64,000 nt of DNA from Thermogemmata fonticola (GTDB taxonomy: Bacteria; Planctomycetota; Planctomycetia; Gemmatales; Gemmataceae), in assembly GCF_013694095.1 (NCBI RefSeq), contig NZ_JACEFB010000012.1:1-64000 (forward strand). The letters run 5' to 3'. Below the pieces are notes generated by a model. The model saw nothing but the letters and a program-made list of their open reading frames with translations. It ran no database searches and was not told the DNA's origin. Position numbers and translations under genes: made by a program. This document shows, piece after piece, positions 63,065 through 64,000 of the stretch; position 1 is the stretch's first letter, and every line of letters starts with the position of its first letter.

Positions 63065-64000
63065 ATGAAAATCCTGCACACCGCCGATTGGCATCTCGGC
63101 GACCGCTTGGGGCAGCGGATCGATCGAACCGAGGATTTGCGTCGTGCTGTCGAGCAGATCGCAGAGTATTGCCAGCAAGAAGAGGTGGATGTGTTGCTGG
63201 TGGCGGGCGATCTGTTTAGTGAGATGGTACGGCCCGACTCCTGGAGGGAACATATCGAACACCTGGAACAAACCTTTCGCCCCTTCTTACTCCGCGGGGG
63301 AACGATTGTAGCCTTGACGGGAAACCACGACAATGAGCATCTCTGTGGTACCATTGTCGAAGCGATGGGATTGGTTGAACCGGCGGAAGTGACTCCCTCG
63401 GCTGCCACTCCTAGCCGCAGCGGCCGCTTCTATTTGGCGACACGTCCCACCCTGCTTTGTCTAGCGGACCGCCGGAATACACGCGTGCAGTTTGTCCTCA
63501 TGCCTTATCCTCGGCCTACGCATTTCGCGCCGGATTTCTTCGTGCCCCGGTCCGGCACCACCCCCCAGGAACGGGCTAACATGCTGAGTAGCTGCTGGGT
63601 CCGAACCTTGGAAAAAATATGCAGTGCGCCGGGATTCGATCCGACCATACCGGCGGTTCTAGCGGGCCACATTCAGCTTTATGGGGCAGACATCAGTCAT
63701 GGCCTCTTTCGTATCCATCCGCCGGATGATGTGGTGATTCCAAGGGCGCAGTGGGTCGAATGGTTCGACTACATCGCCCTGGGACATATCCACAAGCCCC
63801 AGGTGTTGAACGGTCAGCCGCACATCCGCTACAGCGGTAGCATCGAATGCTTGGACTTGGGGGAAAAAGATGATCGGAAGGGTGTGGTCATTGTGGAAGT
63901 AGGAGGCCAGGGCTTATCCGCCGAGCCGCGGTTCTTGCCCCTTCCTGCCACTCCCATCGAAGAAATCCACATCCGGGACTCGGAGTCGGACCTGCCGCGA
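63065..64000 (+). CDS. sbcD: SbcD/Mre11-like exonuclease (partial, runs off the window)
   Basis: The reading frame is open from ATG 63065 to the window end (312 codons) and is cut by it. The metallophosphoesterase residues are D8 and H10 (HTADWHLG), GD48-49 (AGDLF), GNHD 86-89 and GHIH near 240, followed by IRYSGSIE. This is the SbcD/Mre11 nuclease subunit that acts with SbcC/Rad50 on DNA ends and hairpins; SbcC may lie just beyond the window. Ribosome site GGGCAAGGGC is close to the ATG. The 200 nt upstream hold no gene. Confidence 0.9.
   Translation, partial: MKILHTADWHLGDRLGQRIDRTEDLRRAVEQIAEYCQQEEVDVLLVAGDLFSEMVRPDSWREHIEHLEQTFRPFLLRGGTIVALTGNHDNEHLCGTIVEAMGLVEPAEVTPSAATPSRSGRFYLATRPTLLCLADRRNTRVQFVLMPYPRPTHFAPDFFVPRSGTTPQERANMLSSCWVRTLEKICSAPGFDPTIPAVLAGHIQLYGADISHGLFRIHPPDDVVIPRAQWVEWFDYIALGHIHKPQVLNGQPHIRYSGSIECLDLGEKDDRKGVVIVEVGGQGLSAEPRFLPLPATPIEEIHIRDSESDLPR

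Overview
The window reads as chromosome of a planctomycete, most likely a member of the Gemmataceae. The evidence is a set of lineage-typical genes: a DUF1559 prepilin-like protein, a BBP7 outer-membrane barrel, protein kinases fused to WD40 propellers, PQQ-type propeller proteins, proline-rich envelope proteins with DUF11-like domains, several GroELs, and many short transcription units on alternating strands. DNA is GC-rich and coding density is high. I see no rRNA, tRNA, CRISPR array or intact insertion sequence.

Layout. 0.1-10 kb is a signalling region: a Ser/Thr kinase-WD40 gene (+), a DUF3500 protein, a WD40 protein, a YdjY-domain protein, holB, an atypical membrane kinase-WD40 gene (-), then a Cys-based phosphatase and an LptF/LptG permease (+). 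11-16 kb holds envelope functions: an OprO/OprP-type porin with a duplicated 3' end, a serine hydrolase and a BBP7 barrel. 16-30 kb holds housekeeping genes: carB, plsC-cmk, a GNAT acetyltransferase, a MazG-like enzyme, a sugar/adenosine kinase, gltX and a MaoC-type dehydratase, with two proline-rich secreted proteins between them. 30-38 kb runs NYN nuclease, yacG, fmdB-like, grpE, dnaJ, groEL, groES and a second groEL, all on the minus strand. 38-43 kb has a phosphofructokinase predicted to use PPi, a DUF2784 membrane protein, and an ExeA-like ATPase paired with a tyrosine-autokinase-like protein that lacks the P-loop lysine.

43-49.5 kb is a heavy-metal RND efflux operon (small Cys/His protein, adaptor with a His-rich tail, CzcA/CusA-type pump with an extra insert). 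49.7-60.6 kb is mostly secreted or periplasmic proteins: a Tat-exported Gfo/Idh/MocA oxidoreductase, propeller and Ig-like proteins, a His-rich propeller lipoprotein, a PQQ-type propeller, the DUF1559 protein and a Trp-rich TPR protein. The window ends with an ABC-F ATPase and a truncated sbcD/mre11-like exonuclease gene.

The signals I think deserve follow-up are: (i) near-identical WD40-coding repeats in inverted orientation at the 3' ends of the two kinase genes, flanking about 4 kb; (ii) a dispersed element of about 125-160 nt at 9.04 and 19.98 kb with a hairpin end and partly codon-like divergence; (iii) dyad-symmetric candidate operators upstream of dnaJ and groEL2, and a symmetric bidirectional promoter at 58.35 kb; (iv) the 72-nt in-frame duplication at the porin stop codon; (v) the exosortase-type ATPase pair with a dead P-loop. 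All functional calls rest on reading motifs by eye. Promoters and terminators are pattern-based predictions.
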